DNA of 41,733 bases from CAYTTR01 sp964440805 (GCA_964440805.1 CAYTTR010000025.1:1-41733); one strand, 5' to 3'. Positions 15,259 through 23,890 are shown, counted from the stretch's first letter. The notes: generated by a model not told the origin, from the letters alone. Translations and numbers: made by a program.

Positions 15259-15701
15259 AAAAAAAAACCTCCTTATCAGCTAATTACTCATTGTAGGCTC
15301 GTCATTCATAAACGGAGATATGCATATTATTGTGATGGAGTGGATTTTATTCACTTTTATCACAGTGATAATGTACATGTTAAAACAAATCTCTCATAGA
15401 GGAATCACCACTCCTGGTAATTATTTATTTTTGTGAAGGACTCTATCGTAAGAGCCTGTTTTTGCTTTTTTTTAAACAACTTGAGTCTATCATACTCAGA
15501 TAATTAAGTCAAACCTGACTGGAAAAAGGTGTTCTCATACAATTTTTAATTGGTGCAAATTCAAGGCAAAATGTGGTTCAATAAGTATTTATAAAATCAT
15601 CTTTTTAAACCCGCAACTTAACTTTTTTGGTCCAAATTATTTATTTCGGCTGTTTATTGTTATTATAGTTTACAGTTATTATAATATATATATTAATAGT
15701 C
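15259..15701. promoter_or_regulatory. divergent control region with operator-like palindrome
   Basis: This 443-bp gap separates the asnB-like operon (leftward) from the superoxide dismutase gene (rightward). TTATCACAGTGATAA (15357-15371) is a perfect 15-bp palindrome. An imperfect half-copy, ATTATTGTGAT, ends at 15336, so TGTGAT (15331-15336) and ATCACA (15359-15364) also form a larger inverted pair. This is the layout of a dimeric repressor site. It lies about 100 bp upstream of the asnB-like start. The rest (15400-15650) is AT-rich without further clear signals. Confidence 0.45.
15657..15685 (+). promoter_or_regulatory. sigma-70-type promoter of the superoxide dismutase gene
   Basis: TTGTTA (15657-15662), a 17-bp spacer and a perfect TATAAT (15680-15685). 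Transcription would begin near 15692, only about 10 bases before the first ATG at 15702, so the long form would be almost leaderless. Confidence 0.6.
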
Positions 15702-16388
15702 ATGCTTAAAAGACGGAACTTTTTATGGATGACAGGAGTGGGGACGGCAGCTTTTCTTTCAAGAGCTGCTTTCCCGATTAAAATAAATAGATCAAAGGAG
15801 GAGAAAACGATGTCTTACACAGCTAAAGATTATTCTCATCTTATTGGAATGGAAGGGTTCAGTCAGACGCTTTTAAAGAATCATTTTACTCTTTACCAGG
15901 GCTATGTGGCTAATACCAATAAAGTTCTAGGTACGCTATCTCAAATGCTTAAAGAAGGGAAAACAGGCCTTCCGGAGTATGCTGAGCTTAAAAGAAGATT
16001 GGGATGGGAGTTCAATGGTATGAGGCTGCATGAATATTATTTTGATAATCTTGGCGGCAAATCCGGTCTGAATAAAGATGACAAATTAGCGGCCAGGATA
16101 AAAGAGGATTTCGGAAGCTATGAGCTCTGGGAAAAGGATTTTAAAGCAACAGGCATGATGAGAGGAATAGGCTGGGTGGCTCTTTATCAGGATGTTGATT
16201 CCGGCAGACTGATTAATTTCTGGATAAATGAACATGATGTCTCCCATCCTGCCGGATGCCGGTTAATTTTGATAATGGACGTTTTTGAACATGCTTTTAT
16301 GCTTGATTACGGTTTGAAAAAAGGAGATTACATAGAAGCTTTTTTCAAGAATATTAACTGGGCTGAAGCAGAAAAACGGCTTAAGTGA
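15702..16388 (+). CDS. Fe/Mn superoxide dismutase, Tat-exported and possibly cytoplasmic forms
   Basis: A 228-residue protein. The N-terminus MLKRRNFLWMTGVGTAAFLS is a good twin-arginine signal (KRRNFLWMTG plus hydrophobic stretch, AAFP near the cut). The SOD domain follows from about residue 37. Metal ligands are in place: H61 (LKNHFTLYQGY), H110 (MRLHEYYFDNLG), D193 and H197 (LIMDVFEHAF). The first ATG has no SD, while the internal ATG at residue 37 (15810) is preceded by AAAGGAGGAG, a near-perfect SD. Two products therefore seem possible: a Tat-exported enzyme from a near-leaderless start and a cytosolic enzyme from the internal start. It acts on superoxide to give peroxide and oxygen. Confidence 0.9.
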   Translation: MLKRRNFLWMTGVGTAAFLSRAAFPIKINRSKEEKTMSYTAKDYSHLIGMEGFSQTLLKNHFTLYQGYVANTNKVLGTLSQMLKEGKTGLPEYAELKRRLGWEFNGMRLHEYYFDNLGGKSGLNKDDKLAARIKEDFGSYELWEKDFKATGMMRGIGWVALYQDVDSGRLINFWINEHDVSHPAGCRLILIMDVFEHAFMLDYGLKKGDYIEAFFKNINWAEAEKRLK

Positions 16389-16445
16389 TATATTTTAAAA
16401 ATAAAGCAATAAGATAAATCGGTCCTGAGTAAGGAATGATTTATC

Positions 16446-19121
16446 TCAATCTGGGATTTCTTCAAAGCGGCTCTGGAAAAATCTGAGTTTTTCCGGCTCA
16501 TAAGTAAAGCGAAGGCCTTTAATAGTATCTCTTTTTTGGTAGAGCCGGATTATGCCTTCAGCTACTGCCCTCATATGGTCTCGTGTGTAAACGCGACGTG
16601 GGATAGTCAAACGGACCAGCTCCAGGGCCGGACGGTAGTTTTGGCCGGTTTTGGGATCGCGGCCTTTGCTTACGTTTCCTCTTTCCATGGCTCTTACTCC
16701 TGTCTCAATAAATATTTGAGCTGCCAGCACCTGGGCTGGATACTGGTTCTGGTCAAGATGAGGCAGGAAACGGCGGGCATCGAGAAAAATAGCATGTCCT
16801 CCAGGAGGGAGAACAATGGGAATTCCTGCTTCCTGGAGAAGTTTACCCAAATATTCAGTCTGGGCTAATCGGCTTTGAATATAAGCATCATCCACCATTT
16901 CTCTCAAGCCCTGGGCATGAGCAGCCATGTCGCCGGCTGATGTACCGCCGCTGGAAAAAGAGCCTTCAAACAGTTGAAGCATCTGAAGTCCTTTTCGGTA
17001 CCAGTCTTCATTGTCCTTGAATATAAGGCTCCCGGAAAGATTGCTGAGCATATCCTTTTTTGAAGATATTGTGGCTCCATCTCCGTAACTGAACATTTCC
17101 CGGATAATATCGGCAATGGGTACTTTGTGATAGTGGGAATCACGTTTTTGAATAAAACCGGCATTTTCTGCGCACCGGGTGGCATCGAAAAAGACCGGGA
17201 TTTGCCGTGATTGACAATATTTATATACTTCTTTGATATTGTCCATGGATACCGGTTGTCCGCCGGCCATGTTGACATCAAACTCAAAGGAGACATAGGC
17301 AATTTTTTTTCCTTCTTTTGAAGCTTTCCGGTAAAGTTCATCGAGTTTTTTTAGGTCAATATTTCCCTTCCAGGGAAAATCAGAGGTTGTCTGATGGGCT
17401 TCATCGACAATGACATCGACAAAAATTCCGCCGGCCAGTTCTTGATGAAGTTTGGTAGTAGTGAAATACATGTTGCCGGGGACATAATCACCCGGTTTGA
17501 TGAACATTTGAGACATGATATGCTCAGCCGCTCTTCCCTGGTGGGTAAGAATAATATATTTATAGCCGTAGGTTTCCTGAGAAGCTTTGATTATTTCAAG
17601 ATAAGCATCAGGTGTTGCCGGAGTCTCTTGGGCTTCTAAGTATCTGGTCCACTGTTCGACACTCATGGCGCCTGTGCCGGAGTCGGTGAGAAAATCAATG
17701 GTTACATCTTCTGATTTGAGGAGAAAAGTGTTGTAGCCGGCTTCTTTTACTGCTCGAGCCCGTTCCGCACGATTTCTTATTCCCACATGTTCAACAGCGT
17801 GAATGGAATAGGGTTCACAGGAAAAAGAGTACTCCTGAAGATGAGGGGCCTTCCAGTTGAACCGGGCTTCATAATGATAGCCGGGATCATTGAGAAGAAT
17901 AATAGGATATATTTTCTCTCTCTGTTGACAAAGCCGGATAATTGCTTCGGCAATTTGTTCGATTTGGCTGTGCATAAGAGCCCGCCGGGGGATTAGAATA
18001 GGCAGCTTTGAGTTTTGCCGGTATGGGCCTTCAAGGAGAGCTCTTATGCCGGAGGTTAAATATAAAGAAGCAGAAAGAGTTGGAGCCTGTTCGCTTTTGA
18101 TATGAGGTAAAATTTCATCAGCCAATAAGAAGATTCCGTTTAATCCTCTCTGAAAGGGAATTCCCCCTTTTTTCATATGGTCTTCAAGCAGGGAGACCTG
18201 AGCGTGAATCCATTCGGCCAGAAAGTCGTTGACCATCTCTCTCAGCCCTACCGCTACTACTTCCATGGTTCTTCCTGCCATGCCGCCGTAGGTATGAAGA
18301 CCTTCAAAAACCACAACCTCATTCTGATGCTTTTCATGTTCCCCGGAATTGTTGGTGGCTAAAAAACCGCCTACATTACTCATAGCATCCTGGCCGGCAT
18401 CAAACACAACCGTATGTGCCAGGCCGGCCGTTTTTTTTACTATCTCTTCCAGGGGAATGTCTAAAAATAAATTTTTATGTTTTTTTTGATAAAAAGCCCA
18501 TTCGGTAATATTGGAGGAATTTATTATCAATTTTATTTGAAATAAATCGGCTGTTTCCTTCAATTTAATAAGATTTTCATATGACAGGAAAGCTCCGTTT
18601 TCGTCTTCAAAATCTATGTAAAGAAAGGGAATTTTCCCTTTATTTTTTTCAAGAAATTGAGATGTTTCTTTAACATCAATTTCTCCCGGCTCATTATTTT
18701 TACCGTGGAAGGGAAGCCGGCAGTATTTTCCTTTGAAATATTCCACTGTTTGACGGGGAAAAGATGTATTACCGGCTACAACTAACCCAGGTTTAATATA
18801 GATTGAACACAAGAGTTTTATTCCTCCGTACAGATTATGAACAGGGCAGACAAATTTAAGGCTGAAAGTATCATTTACAGCCTGGACCAATTTATGAAAA
18901 TTACGGGCTCCGGCATAAGCTTCATCACCTATGAACAAAGAACCCATTTGATCTTGGCTCATGGCCGATGTGCCTTGAGTAACCATATCAAAGGTAACCC
19001 GGGATGAAGGCAACAAACCGACATTAAAGGAGGCTTCCCGGAGAAATTTTTCCCGCTCAGGCAAACTGAAAAAATGAAGCTTCCTTACCGATTTAATTTT
19101 ATAGGGTTCATGATTGGCCAT
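16446..19121 (-). CDS. tandem fusion of two tryptophanase/tyrosine phenol-lyase domains
   Basis: 891 residues from ATG 19121 (AGAG six bases upstream), twice the size of the family (about 460). Domain 1 (1 to about 425) keeps IGDEAYAG (65-71), whose Tyr is the family's catalytic acid. It has lost the cofactor lysine (SAKKD-type motif is DAGQD, Gln at 244), the ring-binding Asp and Arg of YDATR (now INSSN, 200-204), and HQGRG (now HNLYGG). Domain 2 (about 435-891) keeps ISSKKDM (K689), FFDATR (D646, R649), LTHQGRAAE and LVRLTIPRR, but GDEAYAG has become AQETPAT, with Pro at the Tyr position. Active sites of this family lie at a subunit interface, so the two halves probably form one composite site. 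The beta-elimination substrate (Trp, Tyr or another amino acid) is open. Confidence 0.9.
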   Translation of the reverse strand: MANHEPYKIKSVRKLHFFSLPEREKFLREASFNVGLLPSSRVTFDMVTQGTSAMSQDQMGSLFIGDEAYAGARNFHKLVQAVNDTFSLKFVCPVHNLYGGIKLLCSIYIKPGLVVAGNTSFPRQTVEYFKGKYCRLPFHGKNNEPGEIDVKETSQFLEKNKGKIPFLYIDFEDENGAFLSYENLIKLKETADLFQIKLIINSSNITEWAFYQKKHKNLFLDIPLEEIVKKTAGLAHTVVFDAGQDAMSNVGGFLATNNSGEHEKHQNEVVVFEGLHTYGGMAGRTMEVVAVGLREMVNDFLAEWIHAQVSLLEDHMKKGGIPFQRGLNGIFLLADEILPHIKSEQAPTLSASLYLTSGIRALLEGPYRQNSKLPILIPRRALMHSQIEQIAEAIIRLCQQREKIYPIILLNDPGYHYEARFNWKAPHLQEYSFSCEPYSIHAVEHVGIRNRAERARAVKEAGYNTFLLKSEDVTIDFLTDSGTGAMSVEQWTRYLEAQETPATPDAYLEIIKASQETYGYKYIILTHQGRAAEHIMSQMFIKPGDYVPGNMYFTTTKLHQELAGGIFVDVIVDEAHQTTSDFPWKGNIDLKKLDELYRKASKEGKKIAYVSFEFDVNMAGGQPVSMDNIKEVYKYCQSRQIPVFFDATRCAENAGFIQKRDSHYHKVPIADIIREMFSYGDGATISSKKDMLSNLSGSLIFKDNEDWYRKGLQMLQLFEGSFSSGGTSAGDMAAHAQGLREMVDDAYIQSRLAQTEYLGKLLQEAGIPIVLPPGGHAIFLDARRFLPHLDQNQYPAQVLAAQIFIETGVRAMERGNVSKGRDPKTGQNYRPALELVRLTIPRRVYTRDHMRAVAEGIIRLYQKRDTIKGLRFTYEPEKLRFFQSRFEEIPD

Positions 19122-19164
19122 GTTCAACTCTTTTATAAATTCAGTATATAAAAAAACAGCTTAT

Positions 19165-19193
19165 GCTATATCACAGGAAATTAGCTGAGTCAA
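19165..19193 (-). promoter_or_regulatory. sigma-70-type promoter of the fused lyase gene
   Basis: On the minus strand, TTGACT (19188-19193), a 17-bp spacer and TATAGC (19165-19170), about 44 bp upstream of the start codon. Confidence 0.5.
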
Positions 19194-19210
19194 TTAATGA
19201 GAGCTGAAGT

Positions 19211-19417
19211 AAGCATCTCTAAAGCCGTGATAAGAGGAAGGGTATGGGATTCGTCACCCGCTCGATTCCCCGGCGAGGAATCTCGCTCCCATTCGGGCTT
19301 CGCTCTCCTCTCCTCCGGAGAGGAACCATGCCCGCTCAGCCCTCATAGTGGATTCCTCATCCCATACCCTTCCTCTTTTTTATCTAAACAATCTATATCA
19401 CGGAATTAGAGATGCTT
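19211..19417. mobile_element. MITE-like long palindrome, about 207 bp
   Basis: The left end begins AAGCATCTCTAA and continues with CCGTGATA and AAGAGGAAGGGTATGGGAT (up to 19250). The right end is its reverse complement: ATCCCATACCCTTCCTCTT (19359-19377), then TATCACGG and TTAGAGATGCTT (19396-19417), with a 15-bp insertion between its two blocks. The central ~100 bp is more GC-rich than the flanks and contains shorter palindromes (CTCCTCTCCTCCGGAGAG). No transposase is encoded. It looks like a non-autonomous miniature element or a very large hairpin, in the gap (19122-19668) between the lyase and aminopeptidase genes. Confidence 0.65.
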
Positions 19418-19504
19418 CTAGATCTGAAGGCCTTCCAACTTTTTGTGCCTGGTTGAGCATGGGAGGGAATGGTGTATCTCCGTCCTCGCTCCGCACCAGT
19501 TAAT

Positions 19505-19630
19505 CTCGTTTATATGGTTTATTTAGTTTCAGTTACCTCGTCCTTTTCAAATCAGTTATACCAGATAAACCAGATGAACTATATAAACCAAACAAACCAG
19601 ATAAACTAGATAAAACAAATGAGCGAGGTT
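19505..19630. repeat. 9-bp-period degenerate repeat, locus 2
   Basis: The left arm (19505-19540) has units CTCGTTTAT, ATGGTTTAT and TTAGTTTCA. The right arm (19558-19630) has the opposite-sense units AAACCAGAT, GAACTATAT, AAACCAAAC, AAACCAGAT and AAACTAGAT, ending GAGCGAGG, the reverse of the leading CTCG. The arms could pair into one long imperfect hairpin. It belongs to the same family as 1619-1733 and 37011-37236. Confidence 0.75.
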
Positions 19631-19668
19631 AACACTATTAATGCAATAACTCTTCCTTACCGCCTCTC

Positions 19669-21012
19669 CTATTTTCTTTTAGCCAAAAGGGCTTCTATTT
19701 CATCAATCTCCTTAGGTGCGTCCTTAGTCAATATTTCACATCCATCCTTGGTGATAAGGACAGTGTCCTCAATCCTGACTCCCAGATTTTTTTCCGGATA
19801 ATAAAGTCCGGGTTCAATAGCAAAGACCATCCCTTCCTGAAGAGGAACTCCCCTGGGACCGACATCATGTGTAGCCATTCCAACATAATGTCCGATACCT
19901 CCTTTCTGGCCGCGGGTGTCGATGCCTTTCCGATTCATGAATTCGGCCACATGTTTTTGGACATCTTCAGCGGTTACACCGGGCCGGTAAAATTCAAGAC
20001 AGGCTTTTAAAATTTCGAGAACCACTGAGTAAACTTCCCGTTGATCCGGAGTGAATGTGCCGGAAACAGGCCATGTCCGGCTGATATCCATGCACATATA
20101 ATCGAGGTCCGCTCCGAAGTCCATTAAGACAACATCTCCGCTTTCCATTCTGCGGTCATTCTTGCTGTAATGCCAGATGCAGGAGTTGGGGCCTGAGCCC
20201 ACAATCGGAGGATAAGCAAAGCTGCGGGCTCCGTTTTTTAAAATTGTGTACATGGCGGCTGCTTCTAACTCGTATTCGAAAGCACCCGGACGTGAAGCCA
20301 GCATAGCTTGTTTAACCGCCTCGGCTGAAATCCTGCCGTTCCGGCGTAAAACAGCTATTTCTTCAGGTGATTTGATTACCCTTAATAGATCGATGCTGGG
20401 AGTTATATCCAAGAATTCAACGGATGGATACCTTTCTTTCAGTTTAAGAATGCGGTAGTTGTCCAGAGAGATTTGATCGTTGTAATGTATTCTGTTTTTT
20501 CGGCCGAAAAAAATACGCGTTTCCCAGCGGCTGCTGTCTACTTCATCCCGGGGCATTAATCTCAGATAGAATTTCAGTCCGTGTTGAACAACATTTCGGG
20601 CAATGAATTCATCAAAATAATTTAAAGGGAAAATCTCGTCCATTCCGGTTTTTTCAATCCCGGCCGGGTCTTTGAGAAGATTAGCCCCATCGATCATTTC
20701 TTCCCGGGGGGTTTGAGAGGGAAGGAAGAGGAAAGATTTTCTGTCTTTCGGAGTCATAACCAAGACGGCATTAGTATCTTCCACCCCGGTAAAGTAATAA
20801 AAATCATTATCCTGTCTGAAATGCTTTCCGGCAGGAGCCATCGGTTCACCAAAAAGAATGACTAAGCCCTCTTCGGTTTTATTCATCAAGGCCTCTCTCC
20901 GCCTGATAAATTCTTCGGTGGAATAACCTGTTCTTTGAGCCCAAGAAGTAATCGGAAGAATAGAGATGATTAGGAATAAGGAAAAAAACCGGGCACAAGA
21001 ATGTCTTTTCAT
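19669..21012 (-). CDS. exported M24-family Xaa-Pro aminopeptidase
   Basis: 447 residues from ATG 21012 (GGAGAG just upstream; the frame extends eight codons further). A signal peptide (residues 1-26, ending SWAQ) sends it to the periplasm, unlike cytosolic PepP. The N-terminal creatinase-like domain (about 30-200, with QDNDFYYFTGVED) precedes the pita-bread catalytic domain. All five dimetal ligands are visible: D298 and D309 (MDFGADLDYMCMDISRTWP), H375 (GGIGHYVGM), E400 (FAIEPGLYY) and E415 (VRIEDTVLI). It should remove N-terminal residues before proline from periplasmic peptides, and the divergent papain-type protease gene next door suggests a shared peptide-degradation role. Confidence 0.92.
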   Translation of the reverse strand: MKRHSCARFFSLFLIISILPITSWAQRTGYSTEEFIRRREALMNKTEEGLVILFGEPMAPAGKHFRQDNDFYYFTGVEDTNAVLVMTPKDRKSFLFLPSQTPREEMIDGANLLKDPAGIEKTGMDEIFPLNYFDEFIARNVVQHGLKFYLRLMPRDEVDSSRWETRIFFGRKNRIHYNDQISLDNYRILKLKERYPSVEFLDITPSIDLLRVIKSPEEIAVLRRNGRISAEAVKQAMLASRPGAFEYELEAAAMYTILKNGARSFAYPPIVGSGPNSCIWHYSKNDRRMESGDVVLMDFGADLDYMCMDISRTWPVSGTFTPDQREVYSVVLEILKACLEFYRPGVTAEDVQKHVAEFMNRKGIDTRGQKGGIGHYVGMATHDVGPRGVPLQEGMVFAIEPGLYYPEKNLGVRIEDTVLITKDGCEILTKDAPKEIDEIEALLAKRK

Positions 21013-21131
21013 TGGTCTCTCCTTGTCTTTTTCCATGAAATAGTATGAAATAATATAATAAATTAATTCAAAATGTTTTTCATATTAAAAAAAAAATCGA
21101 ATTTCAAAAGGATAGAGAAAGGGAGGGGTTG

Positions 21132-22904
21132 ATGTTAGAAAGCAGTTTAAAATTTAAAGGGAAAAAGGATTTTCTCGGGGTCATAACACTAAGCCTGGCA
21201 GTTGCGGTCATAGTGGGCGTTTTGTCTTGGTTTCCGGCTCAAGCTGATGTGGTTCCTTTTGGGGCTCCTGTAAATGAGAGGTTTGTTGATTTTCAGTCTA
21301 AGGTAAAGCAGGAAAGATGGCCTGCTTTTTCCGAGGAAGGATTTCCTCTTGGTTGGAGACCCTCTCCATTGGATACTTCTTATACCCTTGGCTTTAGAGA
21401 AACTCCTCTTCAAGCGCTTCCTTCATTCTATGACCTTAGAGAGCAAGAGAAACTAACTTCAATCCGCAACCAGGGAAGTTGCGGTTCCTGCTGGTCTTTT
21501 GCCACTTACGGTTCCTTGGAGTCATTTCTTCTTCCCGGGGAGGAGCGTGATTTTTCTGAGCAGAACATGATAGACAATCATGGCTTTGACTGGGGACCTT
21601 GCGAAGGGGGAAATATTGACATGGCTGTGGCCTACCTTACCCGCTGGAGCGGGCCGGTTAACGAATCAGATGATCCTTACCGCTATACCTCTCTTGCTGC
21701 TTATCCGGTGAGAAAACATGTGCAGGAAGTAATTTTTATTCCTCCCAGGAAAAACTCTAAAGATAATTCCAAGATAAAGCAGGCCGTAATGAACCTGGGA
21801 GCAGTTTACACTTCAATGTATTGGGTCAGCAATTACTTTAATCCTGTCCATAATGCTTATTTCAATCCTGATGATGAATCCGGAGGACATGCAGTGGCCA
21901 TTGTCGGCTGGGATGATAATTTCAGTAAGAACAAATTTACTCAAATCCCTCAAGGAGACGGTGCTTTTATCGTCAGAAACAGTTGGAGCAAGAATTGGGG
22001 AGAATTGGGGTATTTTTATGTTTCTTATTATGACGAGTATTTTGCCCGAAAGGGTTTTAATGCTGTAGTCACAGCTGAGCCCACATCAGGATATCTTACC
22101 AACTACTATTATGATAAATATGGCTGGACTTGGAGCTTAGGCTATGGTTCAGAGACAGCCTGGTTTGCCAATATTTTTACCGCCAAAAATAACATACCGC
22201 TGACAGCAGTCGGTTTCTTTGCAACCGGGGACAGTAATGAATATGAGATTTATATTTACAGAAACATTTCTTCAGGTAATCCTCGAAGCGGAAATTTAGT
22301 CAGGAAAGAGACGGGAATAATTCATGAGCCCGGTTATTACACTGTTGATCTTAAAAAATCTGTTTCAATTGTTAAGGGACGGAAGTTTTCGGTAGTAGTG
22401 AAGTTGAAAACAAAGGGATATAATTGGCCTATTCCCATTGAATATCCCTGGAGAGATTACAGCAGCAAGGCCAAAGCAGCTTCCGGTCAAAGCTATATCA
22501 GCTCGAACGGCTCCAGTTGGAGCGACTTGCATACTGTTTCTTCTGGAGCCTATGCTAATTCCAATGTCTGTTTGAAGGCTTTTTCCGGTTTTCCCCTGCT
22601 TTATCCTCCAGCCAACGCTTCTTTGGAAAGACTGGAAAATGATTTTATATTTTTTAAGGAGTATATTAATCATCTTACATGGGAGGATAATCCGAAAAAC
22701 AAAACTCAGATTCTTTCCTACAGAATCTACCGTAAAGAAAAAAATGCTCCGGAGTCAGCTTTCCAATTACTTACTGAAGTAAATCCGGATATATTTTCAT
22801 TTTATGACCGGGGTCTAGGCAGAAATGATTATTTTACCTATCGTATTACCTGTTTCGATGAATATAACCGGGAGAGTGATCCGGTGGATATCAGCAATGA
22901 TTGA
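21132..22904 (+). CDS. exported papain-family (C1A) cysteine protease with lectin-like and FnIII-like C-terminus
   Basis: 590 residues. ATG 21132 follows GGGAGGGG; an in-frame TTG directly before it is less likely. A signal segment occupies about 12-39 (ending PAQA). A propeptide-like region leads into the catalytic domain: Q114 and C120 (NQGSCGSCWSFAT), H253 (SGGHAVAIVGWDD) and N283 (VRNSWSKNWGELGYF). The DESGGHAVAIVGWDDN pattern and the domain after residue 300 (TAVGFFATGDSNEYEIYIY, GYYTVDL) match the C1A proteases that carry a lectin-like domain. The last ~90 residues (YPPANASLERL to YRITCFDEYNRESDP) look like a fibronectin type III fold. Its gene is 13 bp upstream of a barrel-protein gene. 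Acts outside the cytoplasm on proteins. Confidence 0.92.
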   Translation: MLESSLKFKGKKDFLGVITLSLAVAVIVGVLSWFPAQADVVPFGAPVNERFVDFQSKVKQERWPAFSEEGFPLGWRPSPLDTSYTLGFRETPLQALPSFYDLREQEKLTSIRNQGSCGSCWSFATYGSLESFLLPGEERDFSEQNMIDNHGFDWGPCEGGNIDMAVAYLTRWSGPVNESDDPYRYTSLAAYPVRKHVQEVIFIPPRKNSKDNSKIKQAVMNLGAVYTSMYWVSNYFNPVHNAYFNPDDESGGHAVAIVGWDDNFSKNKFTQIPQGDGAFIVRNSWSKNWGELGYFYVSYYDEYFARKGFNAVVTAEPTSGYLTNYYYDKYGWTWSLGYGSETAWFANIFTAKNNIPLTAVGFFATGDSNEYEIYIYRNISSGNPRSGNLVRKETGIIHEPGYYTVDLKKSVSIVKGRKFSVVVKLKTKGYNWPIPIEYPWRDYSSKAKAASGQSYISSNGSSWSDLHTVSSGAYANSNVCLKAFSGFPLLYPPANASLERLENDFIFFKEYINHLTWEDNPKNKTQILSYRIYRKEKNAPESAFQLLTEVNPDIFSFYDRGLGRNDYFTYRITCFDEYNRESDPVDISND

Positions 22905-22917
22905 AGGGAGAATTTTA

Positions 22918-23481
22918 ATGATAAAAAAAGCAAGTGTGATATTGTTGCTCCTTTTTTTACCTATGAGTTTACCAGCATTTCAGGTGGAGGTCGGAGCCCT
23001 GTATGGCTTACGGACAGTTTTTGACAGTGATGTCAAGGATGTTTATGGAGACGGAATGGTCTATTATCCTTATTTAACAGTGGATATAGGAGGAGGGCTG
23101 TATATTGGGGCCGGATATGAAGGTGGATATGAGAAGAGCGGAACAATTGGTCTTTTTGATGAAGCGACCACTATTAAGGTTACAGGAATAGAAGTTTTCG
23201 CTGGTTACCAACTTAAAATAAGGAGTGTTGTTCCCTATTTTCGGGCCGGTTATGGAATATATTATTACCAGCAAACAGTGGATAGTCCATATGTCGAAGA
23301 TTATAAGGTTGATCACAGAGGGTACGCCCCTTTTGTAAGCGGAGGGCTTAAAATTTATTTTAGTAGGAACATTTTTCTATCCGGAGATGTTAAATATGTT
23401 CCCCTCAAGGTAAAACCATTTGAGGAAGAGGTTGACCTTAGCGGATTAAGAATTCTGGGGGGGATTGGATTTTCTTTTTAA
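22918..23481 (+). CDS. small outer-membrane beta-barrel protein
   Basis: 187 residues from ATG 22918 (AGGGAG seven bases upstream). A signal peptide (1-20, ending LPAF) is followed by alternating amphipathic strands: VEVGALYGLRT, YYPYLTVDIGGGLYIGAGYE, IEVFAGYQLKIRSVVPYFRA, FVSGGLKIYFSRNIFLSGDV. It ends in LRILGGIGFSF, where the final aromatic residue is the classic outer-membrane barrel assembly signal. The size suggests an 8-stranded OmpW/OmpA-like barrel. It lies 13 bp after the papain-family protease and is probably co-transcribed, hinting at a joint envelope function. The ligand is unknown. Confidence 0.75.
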   Translation: MIKKASVILLLLFLPMSLPAFQVEVGALYGLRTVFDSDVKDVYGDGMVYYPYLTVDIGGGLYIGAGYEGGYEKSGTIGLFDEATTIKVTGIEVFAGYQLKIRSVVPYFRAGYGIYYYQQTVDSPYVEDYKVDHRGYAPFVSGGLKIYFSRNIFLSGDVKYVPLKVKPFEEEVDLSGLRILGGIGFSF

Positions 23482-23548
23482 ATGTAGACTAAAAATAACA
23501 AATTTTGTCTATTCGGTCAGGCGGGCAAGAGGCAAAAAGTTTTTTACC

Positions 23549-23764
23549 TTAAGTTTTAATTAATTTTTTTGCTCCCTCAGTAACCATCCGGGTATCTCTT
23601 ATGGCTTCTCGGGCATCTTCACGCGTGTATTCTTCAGTGGGTATGAAGTCAATATCCCCATAAAACGCCAATTCTCTGTCCCATTTGGTATGTGGGAACA
23701 AGTATTCAAGACTTCGGCTGCTACGGACAACTCTTGATTTTATAGATGCAGTGACTGTTAATAA
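23549..23764 (-). pseudogene. C-terminal remnant of a HEPN-like domain gene
   Basis: A 70-codon open stretch with no start codon and a TGA just upstream reads VRSSRSLEYLFPHTKWD, then RELAFYGDIDFIPTEEYTRE and DAREAIRDTRMVTEGAKKLI, ending KT and TAA. The EEYTREDAREAI..T..V..GAKKLI pattern is the usual C-terminal helix of HEPN-domain proteins (partners of minimal nucleotidyltransferases in toxin-antitoxin pairs). The N-terminal two-thirds and the expected partner are missing. It sits in the 409-bp gap between the barrel and lipoprotein genes. Confidence 0.45.
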
Positions 23765-23890
23765 TCAAAATTTCATTCCAATTGAATTTTTTATGAAATT
23801 CAGTTTCATTTAAACTTGCTTTTTTGACAGAAAACAAAGTAAAATTAAAAAAAAATGGATCCTTTATTTAAAAAATTAGAAGGAGGAAGT

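Noticed and set aside
19197..19409. 70-codon open frame
   Set aside because: It lies inside the MITE-like palindrome and has no start signal.
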